A stretch of DNA of 50,373 nucleotides from positions 1-50,373 of the forward strand of contig NZ_UGPW01000002.1 in NCBI RefSeq assembly GCF_900453105.1, written 5' to 3'. The translations under genes were made by a program, and so were the position numbers. The stretch's first letter is position 1. Every line of letters starts with the position of its first letter. Below, one piece after another: positions 5,944 through 13,117 of this stretch. The DNA comes from Moraxella ovis. Its GTDB lineage: Bacteria > Pseudomonadota > Gammaproteobacteria > Pseudomonadales > Moraxellaceae. The notes below the pieces were generated by a model. It was given only the letters and a program-made list of their open reading frames with translations. It ran no database searches and had not been told where the DNA came from.

Positions 5944-7347
5944 TTAAACCATATCCCAATATTTTTCTTTCATAGCATCAGTAATTTTAAAAATCATTGG
6001 TGCAAATTTGTAGTAATCATTTTTAGCATTTTTTGACTTGTATAATAATTGTTGGTTGCGAGGGATGTCTGCCAAGATGCCATTTACGATAGCTTGGCGT
6101 TCGTCTTCGCTCAATGATTCAAAAATCAAAATGGCTTTGTCTTGCTCTGCTTTGACTTTAGCAGCTTCTTCTGCCTCTTTTAATTTTTTATTCAATGCTG
6201 CTTTTTTGGCTTCGGCTGCTTCCTCCGCTTTTTTGGCGTCGGCTTCTGCTTTGGCTTTGCGCTTTTCGATGCGGTCACTATCCCAACCTTCATCCAAGGC
6301 TTTGTAATAGACGCCAGCAATGTTTTCAACGCTTTTGCCTTGCGCTTCGGATCGATCTAGATATTCATTGGCTCGCTCAACAATTGATCTAATTTGATCT
6401 TCGTTGTATTTGGTCAAATAGGATTTGATTTTTCTGACTGATAGCTCGATGCGCAAGCCGTCAAAGGCTGGGTGTTTTTCAGCAGCTGCGCTATGGCTAT
6501 CGTCGCTGGTGGTTGCTGGTGCATCAGCATTGGTATTGCTACTAGGTGGATTGATATTTTGCTCACCAACAATCTGTTCAATTCTGATTGTAGGGCGACG
6601 GCCTTTTTTATATTTGGCGGTGAAAAACAGCCCCGTGACTTTTCTGCCCTGATTGATATAATGCACCTCCACTTCAATATCAGACAATTCATTACTGTTG
6701 ATATTGGCAATTGGCTTGGTGATTGTCCATCGGTTTAGTTCTTTAAAAAGCGGATATTCATTTTTTTCCAATCCAATATATTCACGGTAGCTATCTATTG
6801 TCATCTGTGGGGTTTTGCCATAGCCAAGCATCTGACCCAAGCCCATGTAATCTAAGCACAATTTGTATATGATGGCTTCGTATTTGCCAGCGAATGAATT
6901 AAAGATATTCCAGTTGATCAACAAAAACATTTCTTTGGCATCTTTATCACCTTTGAGTACATTAAGCACAAAAGATGGCAGCATAAATCCAACTCGCGAA
7001 CCCTTGATTTTCCATTCTGATAAAAAACCCGAGCCTTTGGAAGAGGGTTTGCCATCCTTTTCAAGGTAATTCAATATGATTGGTTCTTTTCGCAGTGATT
7101 CCAAATCCTGCTTTAAAAATTTTTTACTGATTTCATAACCCATCATTTTTTCAAGTTCAGATAGATGGATAAAATAAAATCCTTCGTCGTCAAACTCCAA
7201 CACATCTTTTTCTAATGCGTCCTTGTAAGCCTTAAGAAATAAGAACCAGTATTTGTACTGATTGATGGTGATTGAGTGCTTGACATGCACCAATGCCTGA
7301 GCGGTTTTAATCTCATTTCTGGCAACTTTCGTGGTTTTTTGAGGCAT
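5944..7347 (-). CDS. rep: Replication initiator protein, Rep_3 (RepB-like) with long C-terminal tail
   Basis: The 467-residue protein starts MPQKTTKVARNEIKTAQALV and carries two winged-helix regions typical of iteron-binding initiators: about residues 15-130 (MNYLEKDGK-like dimer domain region) and about 135-250 (IIYKLCLDYMGLGQ, TIDSYREYIGL, FKELNRWTI). After about residue 260 comes a tail unlike the usual 230-350 residue Rep_3 proteins: a low-complexity linker, a helical segment (RIELSVRKIKSYLTKYNED), an Ala/Lys/Glu coiled coil (about 355-410) and a conserved-looking end (DYYKFAPMIFKITDAMKEKY). It probably binds the iterons at 7537-7697 and represses its own promoter. Intact only in this copy; the right copy is broken by indels. 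Confidence 0.88.
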   Translation of the reverse strand: MPQKTTKVARNEIKTAQALVHVKHSITINQYKYWFLFLKAYKDALEKDVLEFDDEGFYFIHLSELEKMMGYEISKKFLKQDLESLRKEPIILNYLEKDGKPSSKGSGFLSEWKIKGSRVGFMLPSFVLNVLKGDKDAKEMFLLINWNIFNSFAGKYEAIIYKLCLDYMGLGQMLGYGKTPQMTIDSYREYIGLEKNEYPLFKELNRWTITKPIANINSNELSDIEVEVHYINQGRKVTGLFFTAKYKKGRRPTIRIEQIVGEQNINPPSSNTNADAPATTSDDSHSAAAEKHPAFDGLRIELSVRKIKSYLTKYNEDQIRSIVERANEYLDRSEAQGKSVENIAGVYYKALDEGWDSDRIEKRKAKAEADAKKAEEAAEAKKAALNKKLKEAEEAAKVKAEQDKAILIFESLSEDERQAIVNGILADIPRNQQLLYKSKNAKNDYYKFAPMIFKITDAMKEKYWDMV

Positions 7348-7380
7348 GGCAATAAATCCATTTAGTTAATGACTGTGTTC

Positions 7381-7408
7381 ATTTTATCAAAATAGTGTAG
7401 TTTGTCAA
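7381..7408 (-). promoter_or_regulatory. Promoter of rep
   Basis: On the minus strand TTGACA (7403-7408) and TAAAAT (7381-7386) are spaced by 16 bp, ending 33 bp before the rep start. Iteron-like pieces (GGTGTAGAA and GTGTAGAAC) lie just upstream, consistent with self-repression by the initiator. Confidence 0.7.
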
Positions 7409-7536
7409 ATTTTTTTCTACACCATTTATGTAGGAAATTTGATTTTGTTCTACACCTTACAAAATTTAGGGTAAATTTCTACATAATACCGCATTCAAAA
7501 ATGATGCAGATTGGGGCGCCAAACAAGGGAAAATTA

Positions 7537-7697
7537 GGGGGGTAAATTTCTACACCATAGGGGGGGTAAATTTCTACACCATAGGGGGGTAAATTTCTAC
7601 ACCATAGGGGGGGTAAATTTCTACACCATAGGGGGGTAAATTTCTACACCATAGGGGGGTAAATTTCTACACCATAGGGGGGTAAATTTCTACACCC
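7537..7697 (+). repeat. Iteron array, seven direct repeats
   Basis: Seven tandem copies of a unit of about 22-24 bp with core GGGGTAAATTTCTACACC and ATA between units; unit length varies by one G. There are no unique spacers, so it is not a CRISPR array. Iterons placed upstream of a Rep_3 gene are the standard binding sites for the initiator and set copy number. The right copy (48117-48274) also has seven units, two of which lack one A. Confidence 0.93.
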
Positions 7698-8069
7698 AAA
7701 AATGCTGTAAGTATTGAAAATAAAGGCTTTGCTCAGTGTCTAAATATAGCTTAAATTAGCTTAAATAAAATAGCTAGCTAATAGCTAAAAGCACATAGCT
7801 AGCTATTTTTTTATTTTTTGATTAATCTATTGACTAAATCAAGAAATTTTTGAGTTTGATGCTGATAATGGCTCTTGGACCATAGAGGGATAAAAAGATG
7901 TGATTTGTTTTTTTTTTGAAATGTGGGAAATATTCAAGTAGCGAATTTGCCACTTTTTAAGCAGTATAACGCATTTTAAAATCGGTCATGTAGGGTACAT
8001 CATTTTTTCGTTTAAAATTGATTGTGTGCGATTTGGTGAAGAAATACGGCTATTTATTTTGTATATTTT

Positions 8070-8100
8070 AAAAGAGTGGGTTCATAACCCACTCTTTTTT
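8070..8100 (-). terminator. Bidirectional terminator after the H-NS-like gene
   Basis: A perfect 13-bp stem including GAGTGGGTT and AACCCACTC around a three-base CAT loop, with A and T runs on both sides. It begins right after the stop codon of the H-NS-like gene on the minus strand. Confidence 0.85.
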
Positions 8101-8102
8101 GG

Positions 8103-8450
8103 CTAATCTTGGTTATTTTCAAGTTCTTTTTCGCTGTAACCAGCTGCAATTCTTTCTTTGAACCATTTTGGCGTTTTACCACGACCAGCCCAATATGCGC
8201 CAGTCACAGGGTCTTGATATTTTGGTTTTGTTTTACGCAGGTAGCCTTGTGCAGAAAATCCAACTAAATGCATTGCCTTGATTGGATCAATGCCGTTTGC
8301 TTTGCAGTAAGACAAAAATTCATCACGCATCCTAATTAAATCTGTTCGGATCTTCAGCTGGCGCACACGATTTAATTCTTGTTCGACAGTATCAAGATCT
8401 GACAGCGATAGATCATCCAATTTGAGCGCTTCCGCTTTCTTTTTTGCCAT
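8103..8450 (-). CDS. H-NS family nucleoid protein
   Basis: The 115-residue protein (start at MAKKKAEALKLDD; an upstream ATG at 8492 lacks a good ribosome site) has an N-terminal coiled-coil region (LSDLDTVEQELNRVRQLKIR) and the H-NS DNA-binding motif near its end (YQDPVTGAYWAGRGKTPKWF, about residues 79-98). H-NS proteins coat AT-rich DNA and silence it. Plasmid-borne versions reduce the cost of newly acquired plasmids and can repress transfer genes. Divergent from the 146-aa gene with a shared AT-rich promoter region (8451-8604). Intact here; the right copy lost one T near the start. Confidence 0.9.
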   Translation of the reverse strand: MAKKKAEALKLDDLSLSDLDTVEQELNRVRQLKIRTDLIRMRDEFLSYCKANGIDPIKAMHLVGFSAQGYLRKTKPKYQDPVTGAYWAGRGKTPKWFKERIAAGYSEKELENNQD

Positions 8451-8604
8451 GTTTTCGCCATTTGTAATCTGATAAAAATATAATAATATCATAACATAGA
8501 TTATTAAAAAATATGTTTTGAAAATATATTATTTTGAACAAAAAATTTGCAAAAAAATATTATATAATTATTATTATAATTATTAACTAATCACGGAGGT
8601 TGAA

Positions 8605-9045
8605 ATGAGCGAATTACAGTTTTTGCAAGATTATACGATTGAGTTGTTGCAGTATGAACAATCTGAGCAGCTGATTAACGGCACTAAAGCGTTTTACTAC
8701 ATTGATAATTTGGTGACGCCAGCAGTGCAAAATATCGCCAATAAAATTGCGCCATACACCAGTAATCATCGCTTTAAGCGTAGCCCCATGCAAATAGAAC
8801 TTGTATTTGATACACCACTGGTATCTGAAAATGTGTTTAGTATTTTTGTCAATAATGAGATGACCGAAATTGTATTTTATATGCATTCGCCAGCTGTGTA
8901 TTCTGAAACCAAAACTTTAACAATCAATGATCCTACAGTTTTTAATGAACAAGATATTTGGCTTGAGTTTGTTAAAATGATGTCCGATCGCAGAGTATCG
9001 TTAGAACAAGAATTTGGCCTAGTACCAACACCCAAAGACGAGTAA
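8605..9045 (+). CDS. Hypothetical 146-aa protein
   Basis: Unknown function. The protein begins MSELQFLQDYTIELLQYEQ and has no signal peptide or membrane helix. It is acidic at both ends and has a beta-rich middle (QIELVFDTPLVSENVFSIFV). A strong ribosome site (GGAGG) lies 7 nt before the start. Upstream is a very AT-rich stretch with a TATAAT box, probably shared with the divergent H-NS gene. A terminator follows immediately. Intact in this copy; the right copy lost one T. Its position between H-NS and korA suggests a plasmid maintenance or regulatory role. Confidence 0.7.
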   Translation: MSELQFLQDYTIELLQYEQSEQLINGTKAFYYIDNLVTPAVQNIANKIAPYTSNHRFKRSPMQIELVFDTPLVSENVFSIFVNNEMTEIVFYMHSPAVYSETKTLTINDPTVFNEQDIWLEFVKMMSDRRVSLEQEFGLVPTPKDE

Positions 9046-9070
9046 AAAAACCACCTGCGGCGGTTTTTTT
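9044..9070 (+). terminator. Terminator after the 146-aa gene
   Basis: A hairpin of AAAAAACCACC with GGCGGTTTTTT (one mismatch) begins at the stop codon and ends in a T run. Confidence 0.8.
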
Positions 9071-9073
9071 ACT

Positions 9074-9089
9074 TTTGCGTCGGCGCAAA
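9074..9089. promoter_or_regulatory. Palindrome site 2 (candidate KorB/ParB site)
   Basis: TTTGCGTCGGCGCAAA, palindromic except for one central position. It lies between the terminator of the 146-aa gene and copy 2 of the DnaA-box repeat, upstream of the korA-parA-parB operon. The right copy is 49650-49665. Confidence 0.7.
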
Positions 9090-9204
9090 TGCTTGAGCGG
9101 TTTATCCACAGGCCGCCGCCCCCGCCGTGCGCCCCCATAACGCTGACGGCGAAGGGGCGGCGATAGACTGTGGATAATACCGCAATACAACCATATTTAT
9201 TTGA
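9090..9204. repeat. 115-bp repeat with inverted DnaA boxes, copy 2
   Basis: Matches 5580-5694. DnaA boxes are at 9102-9110 and 9169-9177. Like copy 1 it directly adjoins a palindrome site, here on its left side. Both copies are in the same orientation, so recombination between them would remove the rep and H-NS block. Confidence 0.85.
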
Positions 9205-9310
9205 ATGAATTTGCGCAATAAATATTTTTTGGAAAATATTTTTATATATTAAAAAAATATTTATTGAAAATATTTTTTTAATATATTATGATAACTCCAT
9301 CACTAAGAAA
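9205..9310 (+). promoter_or_regulatory. AT-rich promoter/operator region of the korA-parA-parB operon
   Basis: Two direct repeats beginning GAAAATATTTTT and running into TATATTA (about 9231-9290) lie just before the korA start. They are likely the promoter and an operator for autoregulation, by analogy with the IncP central control operon. I cannot place the -35 box with confidence. Confidence 0.45.
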
Positions 9311-9324
9311 GATGGGGATGTTTT

Positions 9325-9660
9325 GTGACCAGAAGAAACTATTTAATGGGGTCTATGACAGAAAGCGAGCTATCAAGATTGTTGAAAAGAACTCGCATTC
9401 AAGAAAGAGGCCGCAACATTGCTTATGATGTTTTGGTGGCTGGCATGGATGTATCCAGTGCAGCAAAAAATCATCAAGTCAGTGAACAATGGGTATTAAA
9501 TCTTTGCAATCGCATCAAAGACTTAAAAAATAATTCAAACTCAATTAAAATATCTGTTACTCTACCTGCTTCGATCGCTCCACAAGCTAAACAAATGCTA
9601 CTTGGATTGAAAGAAGTGTATGAATTGGGGCAAACGGCAGCAAGTGAGGATAGCGAATGA
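9325..9660 (+). CDS. korA: KorA/TrfB-like transcriptional repressor
   Basis: A 111-residue protein from a GTG start with a GGGG ribosome site; an internal ATG at 9355 (MTESELSRLL) also has GGGG before it and aligns better with the start of RK2 KorA. The region MTESELSR, IAYDVLVAGMDVSSAAKNHQ and VSEQWVLNLCNRI follows the TrfB/KorA pattern, whose helix-turn-helix binds operators and represses plasmid operons. The tail (VTLPASIAPQAKQMLLGLKE) resembles the KorA dimerisation region. It overlaps parA by 4 nt (ATGA), as expected for a korA-incC-korB operon. Confidence 0.75.
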   Translation: MTRRNYLMGSMTESELSRLLKRTRIQERGRNIAYDVLVAGMDVSSAAKNHQVSEQWVLNLCNRIKDLKNNSNSIKISVTLPASIAPQAKQMLLGLKEVYELGQTAASEDSE

Positions 9661-10397
9661 AAACATTAGTAGTAGCCAATCAAAAAGGCGGTGTTGGCAA
9701 AACCACAATAGCGGTACATATTGCGTTATTAGCTGTACAAATGGGCAAAAAAACACTATATATTGATTTGGATGTACAAGCCAATTCATCTGAATTTTTG
9801 AAAAATGGCCATACAGAGTTATTGCTGAATGCATCAGATTTATTCAAATCTGATCAGAATTTTGAATTTGCGTCGGCGCAATTTGTGGTGTTTAGTGCAG
9901 ATAATGAGCTGGCCAATTCGGATTTCAATTTAGAATATTGGGCGGCAAACATCAAAAAAATTGAATCAGAATTTGATTTTTGCGTGATTGATACGCCGCC
10001 AACCTTGGGATTGTCGCAAGTGGCGCCAATTGTGATTGCCAATTATGTGCTATCACCGATTGAATTAAGTCCATTTTCTGTTCAAGGCGCTGCCAATTTA
10101 TTGACGACATTAACCAACTTGCAAGCCAAGTTTAATCCCAATCTGAAATTTTTGGGCTTGATTCCATCACGGGTTAATGCTAATAATAACCGCCAGTTAG
10201 AGATTTTGGCGCAGATGAAGCAGCAATATGGCCAATTGATGTATCCTGAAGATATGTTCATTCCAGAGCGTCAAGCGTTTGTTGATTCTGTGTATTTGCA
10301 GATACCTGTTTGGCAAATCAAAGAACATGCAGCCAAAAAAGTAACCACAAAAGTACGCCCAATATTCACAGATATTATCAATCGGGCAATGCATTAG
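9657..10397 (+). CDS. parA: ParA/IncC partition ATPase
   Basis: The 246-residue protein opens [17 protein letters not shown], the deviant Walker A motif of ParA ATPases. It continues with [11 protein letters not shown] (A' motif) and FDFCVIDTPPTLG (Walker B). There is no N-terminal DNA-binding extension, so it is a short type Ib-like or IncC-short form; regulation is left to KorA and KorB. It drives segregation together with the ParB encoded next. The coding sequence contains palindrome site 3. The right copy is cut at the window end. Confidence 0.93.
   Translation: MKTLVVANQKGGVGKTTIAVHIALLAVQMGKKTLYIDLDVQANSSEFLKNGHTELLLNASDLFKSDQNFEFASAQFVVFSADNELANSDFNLEYWAANIKKIESEFDFCVIDTPPTLGLSQVAPIVIANYVLSPIELSPFSVQGAANLLTTLTNLQAKFNPNLKFLGLIPSRVNANNNRQLEILAQMKQQYGQLMYPEDMFIPERQAFVDSVYLQIPVWQIKEHAAKKVTTKVRPIFTDIINRAMH
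9868..9881. promoter_or_regulatory. Palindrome site 3, inside parA
   Basis: TTGCGTCGGCGCAA within parA, read there as FASAQ codons. One central mismatch. A partition site inside or next to par genes is common, so this may be a parS-like site. Confidence 0.65.
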
Positions 10398-10409
10398 GAG
10401 GGTGTTTTG

Positions 10410-11360
10410 ATGAATGACAAATTAGCAAGTTTGAATTTAGGTGGTTTATTAAATAAACCCGTGATTGGTCAAGTCAGTGAAATTGATATTTCATTGATTG
10501 CCGAAGACAGCTTGAATGCTCGCCGTGAATTTCATGATGACACTTTGCATGAGTTGGCGCAGAGCATCAAAGAGCACGGCGTTATCTCGCCAATTTCGCT
10601 CAGAGCCAATCCACTCAAGGATGGTTATTATATTATCAATCATGGCCACCGCCGCTTTAGAGCAGCGCAGTTGGCTGAAAAAACCACCATTCCTGCATTT
10701 TTGGATAATGAGATTGATGTTTTTGGTCGCTTTATTGAAAACATCCAAAGAGAAGATTTGTCGCCACTGGATATTGCCAACCAGCTCAATACTTTTGTGC
10801 AAGATGGCATGGCAGGTAAGGATATTGCCGAAAAACTGGGTAAAAGCGATAGCTGGGTATCAAGACACTTAGGCTTACTATCTGCACCAATCACCATCAA
10901 AAAATCGCTTGAAAGCGGTAAAATTAAGTCTGTTGAAGCTGCTAAAACTTTGGCAAGCCTAAGCAATGATCACCCTGTTGAAGTCGAAGACTTTTTAGCA
11001 TCAGCAACTACGGAAATCACGCAAAAACAAGTTCGTGAGCTATCCAAAGAGCTTAAGGGCGAAAAAGAGTATCCGCCTGTGGCTGATGTGACTTTGGCAA
11101 ATGACGAAGAGCAATTGGATGATGATTTTGAATTAATGATTGAACCTATGGTGGAAAATGAGCAAGATAGCGCTGCCATTTCGCCAGTACCAGTAGTTTA
11201 TGCATCCAAAGAGGTGTTGATTATCGAGCTGATCGAGGCTGCTAGACTTAACCAGCAGCAAAAAGAGCGATTGCTGGATGAATTAAGCGACGAACAGCGC
11301 TTTGATAAATCGTTTGATTCACTCAGATTTTATCTTGAGCAGCTTGATTTGGATATTTAA
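10410..11360 (+). CDS. korB: ParB/KorB-like partition and regulatory protein
   Basis: The 316-residue protein starts at ATG 10410 (GGAGG 10 nt upstream; an in-frame TTG precedes it). An N-terminal ParB domain contains NHGHRRFRAAQLAE (the CTP-binding GxRRxRA box) and ENIQREDLSPLDIANQL. A helix-turn-helix follows (MAGKDIAEKLGKSDSWVSRHLGLL, broken here as a description of about residues 130-155). There is an acidic linker (about 230-260) and a C-terminal dimerisation region. It follows parA by 12 nt. Together with KorA it likely both partitions the plasmid and represses several operons by binding the dispersed TTGCGTCGRCGCAA palindrome. That last link is inference. Confidence 0.88.
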   Translation: MNDKLASLNLGGLLNKPVIGQVSEIDISLIAEDSLNARREFHDDTLHELAQSIKEHGVISPISLRANPLKDGYYIINHGHRRFRAAQLAEKTTIPAFLDNEIDVFGRFIENIQREDLSPLDIANQLNTFVQDGMAGKDIAEKLGKSDSWVSRHLGLLSAPITIKKSLESGKIKSVEAAKTLASLSNDHPVEVEDFLASATTEITQKQVRELSKELKGEKEYPPVADVTLANDEEQLDDDFELMIEPMVENEQDSAAISPVPVVYASKEVLIIELIEAARLNQQQKERLLDELSDEQRFDKSFDSLRFYLEQLDLDI

Positions 11361-11373
11361 GCATAAAAACACC

Positions 11374-11405
11374 AATAACCCTGTTCAACAGGGTTATTTT
11401 TTTTG
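11374..11405 (+). terminator. Terminator of the korA-parA-parB operon
   Basis: Stem AATAACCCTG with CAGGGTTATT, then eight T residues, 13 bp after the korB stop codon. Confidence 0.9.
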
Positions 11406-11455
11406 CGTTTTTGATAAAAAATATTTTTATTTTAATATTTTAAATTAAATAATAA

Positions 11456-11483
11456 ACATATATATATATATATATATATATGT
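11456..11483. repeat. (AT)12 dinucleotide tract, 28-bp palindrome
   Basis: Twelve AT units flanked by AC and GT, about 25-50 bp upstream of the likely tra promoter. It could melt easily, extrude as a cruciform, or vary in length. It might also be an upstream element for the tra promoter. Confidence 0.8.
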
Positions 11484-11507
11484 TTAAAAAAAGTTTGTTG
11501 CTTTATA

Positions 11508-11536
11508 TTGCATTTTTGTTAAAATTGAAATAAGAT
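11508..11536 (+). promoter_or_regulatory. Candidate promoter of the tra operon
   Basis: TTGCAT and TAAGAT spaced by 17 bp, 43 bp before the first gene of the long transfer operon. A moderate match to sigma70. No other good promoter is visible between 11406 and 11578. Confidence 0.45.
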
Positions 11537-11578
11537 AGCATTAGGGCATTAATTGTATTTTTAAGTGTATTTCGTGCT

Positions 11579-12154
11579 ATGAAAATTAAATATGCGTTTT
11601 TTGCACTGGTGCTGACGCTGGGCATGGTGATAGGAAGTCAAGCAAAAGCGGCGTGTTGGAATGAAGCTGGTGCCAAGTACGGCATTGACCCCTTGCTCTT
11701 GATGGCTATAGGCTGGAAGGAATCACGAGGCAATCCTAATGCGGTTGGACCGCCTCTCAAAGATGGTAATGTGGCATTGGGATTGATGCAAATTAATACA
11801 ATTCATCTGCCGAATTTACGCCGCCACGGTATCAACAGAAGCGATCTTTTTAACCCTTGTATTAGCGTTCATGTTGGTGCATCTGTGTTACGGGATTGTA
11901 TCAATAAATTTGGTGAGATATGGAGAGCGGTCGGGTGTTATTACGGTGGGCCGCATTCTAAAGCATATAACGCAATGGCTGGATACTCTAAAGATGTGCA
12001 AGGATATTATGCCAGCTATGTAAAAATGTTCCGTCCACAAGCGCCGCAAAATGCAGTAAGCCAACCAATAACAGGAGTCAGCTATGCGCCACAAATTATC
12101 CATCCAAACAAAGTTGATATTAGCAATCTTGAGCTTGTGTTGTTTAGCGATTAG
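11579..12154 (+). CDS. Lytic transglycosylase, VirB1/IagB-like
   Basis: The 191-residue protein has a signal peptide (MKIKYAFFALVLTLGMVIGSQAKA) and an SLT domain. GWKESRGNPNAVGP holds the catalytic Glu (about E48), followed by GLMQINTIHLPNL and GCYYGG. It cuts peptidoglycan in the periplasm so the conjugation channel can pass, as VirB1 or F Orf169 do. It is the first gene of the operon. A second transglycosylase domain is present downstream of traG, so the system has two. Its 3' end overlaps the next gene by about 70 nt. Confidence 0.9.
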   Translation: MKIKYAFFALVLTLGMVIGSQAKAACWNEAGAKYGIDPLLLMAIGWKESRGNPNAVGPPLKDGNVALGLMQINTIHLPNLRRHGINRSDLFNPCISVHVGASVLRDCINKFGEIWRAVGCYYGGPHSKAYNAMAGYSKDVQGYYASYVKMFRPQAPQNAVSQPITGVSYAPQIIHPNKVDISNLELVLFSD

Positions 12155-12344
12155 CGGTTGCCAATCTCAGCCAAAAGATGTGATGTGGCGCTACAATCCA
12201 GCTGAGCAATCGCTGAATGCGCCGATGCCGTTTAGTGCTTATGTGTATGTCACACAGCAGGTTCAAGATGACCAACTCAATTATGTGACCTGTAATCCTA
12301 ATTTGTGTCCAGCATGGGGGCGCAAAACATTAATTGCAGAATAA
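12084..12344 (+). CDS. Small outer-membrane lipoprotein
   Basis: The 86-residue protein has a lipoprotein signal peptide ending LAISGC (lipid-bearing Cys about residue 26). The mature part contains SAYVYVTQQVQDDQ and CNPNLCPAWGRKTLI, with two further cysteines likely to be paired. The start lies inside the transglycosylase gene. No specific family recognised; it sits where the pilus assembly genes begin and may be an accessory of the outer-membrane complex. Confidence 0.68.
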   Translation: MRHKLSIQTKLILAILSLCCLAISGCQSQPKDVMWRYNPAEQSLNAPMPFSAYVYVTQQVQDDQLNYVTCNPNLCPAWGRKTLIAE

Positions 12345-12430
12345 TGCGTATTAGCCTTGGTGCGCATTGAAAAAAAACTCAAGGTAATTTGGAGTGTTTT
12401 TCAGATTGTATTTATTATAAGGAGTGAGTT

Positions 12431-12790
12431 ATGAATACTTATCTATCTGAAACCAGCTTAGAGCAAACCAAAAAACAAGCCGTGCTACTGTGGGAGCGCA
12501 ACAAAAGCGCAATCATCACAGCAGCAGTAATTTTGGCGGTTGTCTGCCTATCAGTTGATCTGGCTGAAGCTGCCCGTACAACGGACGAATTTTCTGGTAC
12601 TGCTACTAAGTTTGAAAACTGGATCAAGGGCAATTTGGGTAAAACCATTGCATTTGTTTCATTGATCATTGGCGCTGGTATTGCTGCATTCAAAAAAGAT
12701 GGTATGGCGTTGGTATTCGCTCTATTCATCTCAATTGGTATCGGCGTTATCGTTGGTCTAATCAACGCTACTTTCACCGCCGTGATCTAA
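12431..12790 (+). CDS. traA: Conjugative pilin TraA, F type
   Basis: The 119-residue prepilin has a long leader with a hydrophobic core (SAIITAAVILAVVCLSVDL) ending in AEA, so cleavage after about residue 47 would leave a 72-residue mature pilin; F pilin is 70. The mature part has a short polar N-terminus and two hydrophobic helices (TIAFVSLIIGAGIAAF and ALVFALFISIGIGVIVGL) joined by a basic KKDG loop, exactly the F-pilin plan. Ribosome site AAGGAG. It is separated from traL by palindrome site 4. An S26 peptidase encoded at 21514-22062 may process or circularise it. Confidence 0.88.
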   Translation: MNTYLSETSLEQTKKQAVLLWERNKSAIITAAVILAVVCLSVDLAEAARTTDEFSGTATKFENWIKGNLGKTIAFVSLIIGAGIAAFKKDGMALVFALFISIGIGVIVGLINATFTAVI

Positions 12791-12792
12791 TC

Positions 12793-12810
12793 ATTTGCGT
12801 CGACGCAAAT
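12793..12810. promoter_or_regulatory. Palindrome site 4, between traA and traL
   Basis: ATTTGCGTCGACGCAAAT, an 18-bp perfect palindrome occupying the short traA-traL gap. Bound protein here could separate high pilin expression from expression of the rest of the operon. Confidence 0.75.
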
Positions 12811-12823
12811 AGGGTTGATACTC

Positions 12824-13114
12824 ATGCAGAATGATAGTCACACTATACCAACGAGGCTTGATGACAAGCCGAAGTTTTTATTTTTTGATTATGATGTTGC
12901 TATTGTTGCACTCATTCCTTGTGCAATCGGCATTTCGATGAATCAATTTTTTGGATTGGTTGGGTTGTTTGTTGGTTGCATTTTGGCAGTTGGGTATAAA
13001 AGCTTCAAGGCTGGCAAACATGCAGGGGTATTAACCCACTTAATTTTTTGGAAGACGGGTACGCCTGCGCCTTCGGCCATGCCCAAGTCACATCAGCGAA
13101 ATTTTTTGGGTTGA
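12824..13114 (+). CDS. traL: TraL, pilus assembly inner-membrane protein
   Basis: The 96-residue protein (ATG at 12824 chosen because AGGG lies 9 nt upstream; an in-frame TTG occurs earlier) has the TraL motif PTRLDDKPKFLFFDYD at its start and two membrane segments (about 28-47 and 49-64). TraL is an essential inner-membrane subunit of the F-type channel, related to VirB3. It lies between traA and traE as in F. Confidence 0.88.
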   Translation: MQNDSHTIPTRLDDKPKFLFFDYDVAIVALIPCAIGISMNQFFGLVGLFVGCILAVGYKSFKAGKHAGVLTHLIFWKTGTPAPSAMPKSHQRNFLG

Positions 13115-13117
13115 AGT

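Larger units (their letters stand above)
7348..8102. other. oriV: Origin of vegetative replication region (oriV)
   Basis: A 755-bp gap without a gene. It contains, from left to right, the rep promoter, degenerate iteron pieces (7420-7490), seven iterons (7537-7697), an AT-rich stretch with repeated TAGCTT and TAGCTAGCTA words (about 7738-7812) that could melt or form a hairpin before a T run, then about 250 bp of featureless AT-rich sequence, and a terminator at 8070-8100. Together with consensus DnaA boxes in the flanking repeats this is the likely oriV. Confidence 0.75.
1..9799. repeat. Left copy of the terminal redundancy (circular overlap)
   Basis: This stretch is repeated at 40583-50373. 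The offset drifts from 40582 to about 40574 because of scattered one-base indels. Gene order, strand and non-coding features are the same in both copies. Indels that break genes in this copy fall within about the first 4 kb, while genes from 4 kb to 9.8 kb are intact here. A linear read-out of a circular plasmid explains this best; the circle is about 40.58 kb. Confidence 0.93.

Noticed and set aside
7537..7697. Tandem repeats that might be read as a CRISPR array
   Set aside because: The units are contiguous with no unique spacers, and sit upstream of a Rep_3 gene; they are iterons.
12345..12430. An attenuator hairpin before traA
   Set aside because: The arms GAAAAAAAACTC and GAGTGTTTTTC pair only weakly and are mostly A-T; not convincing.
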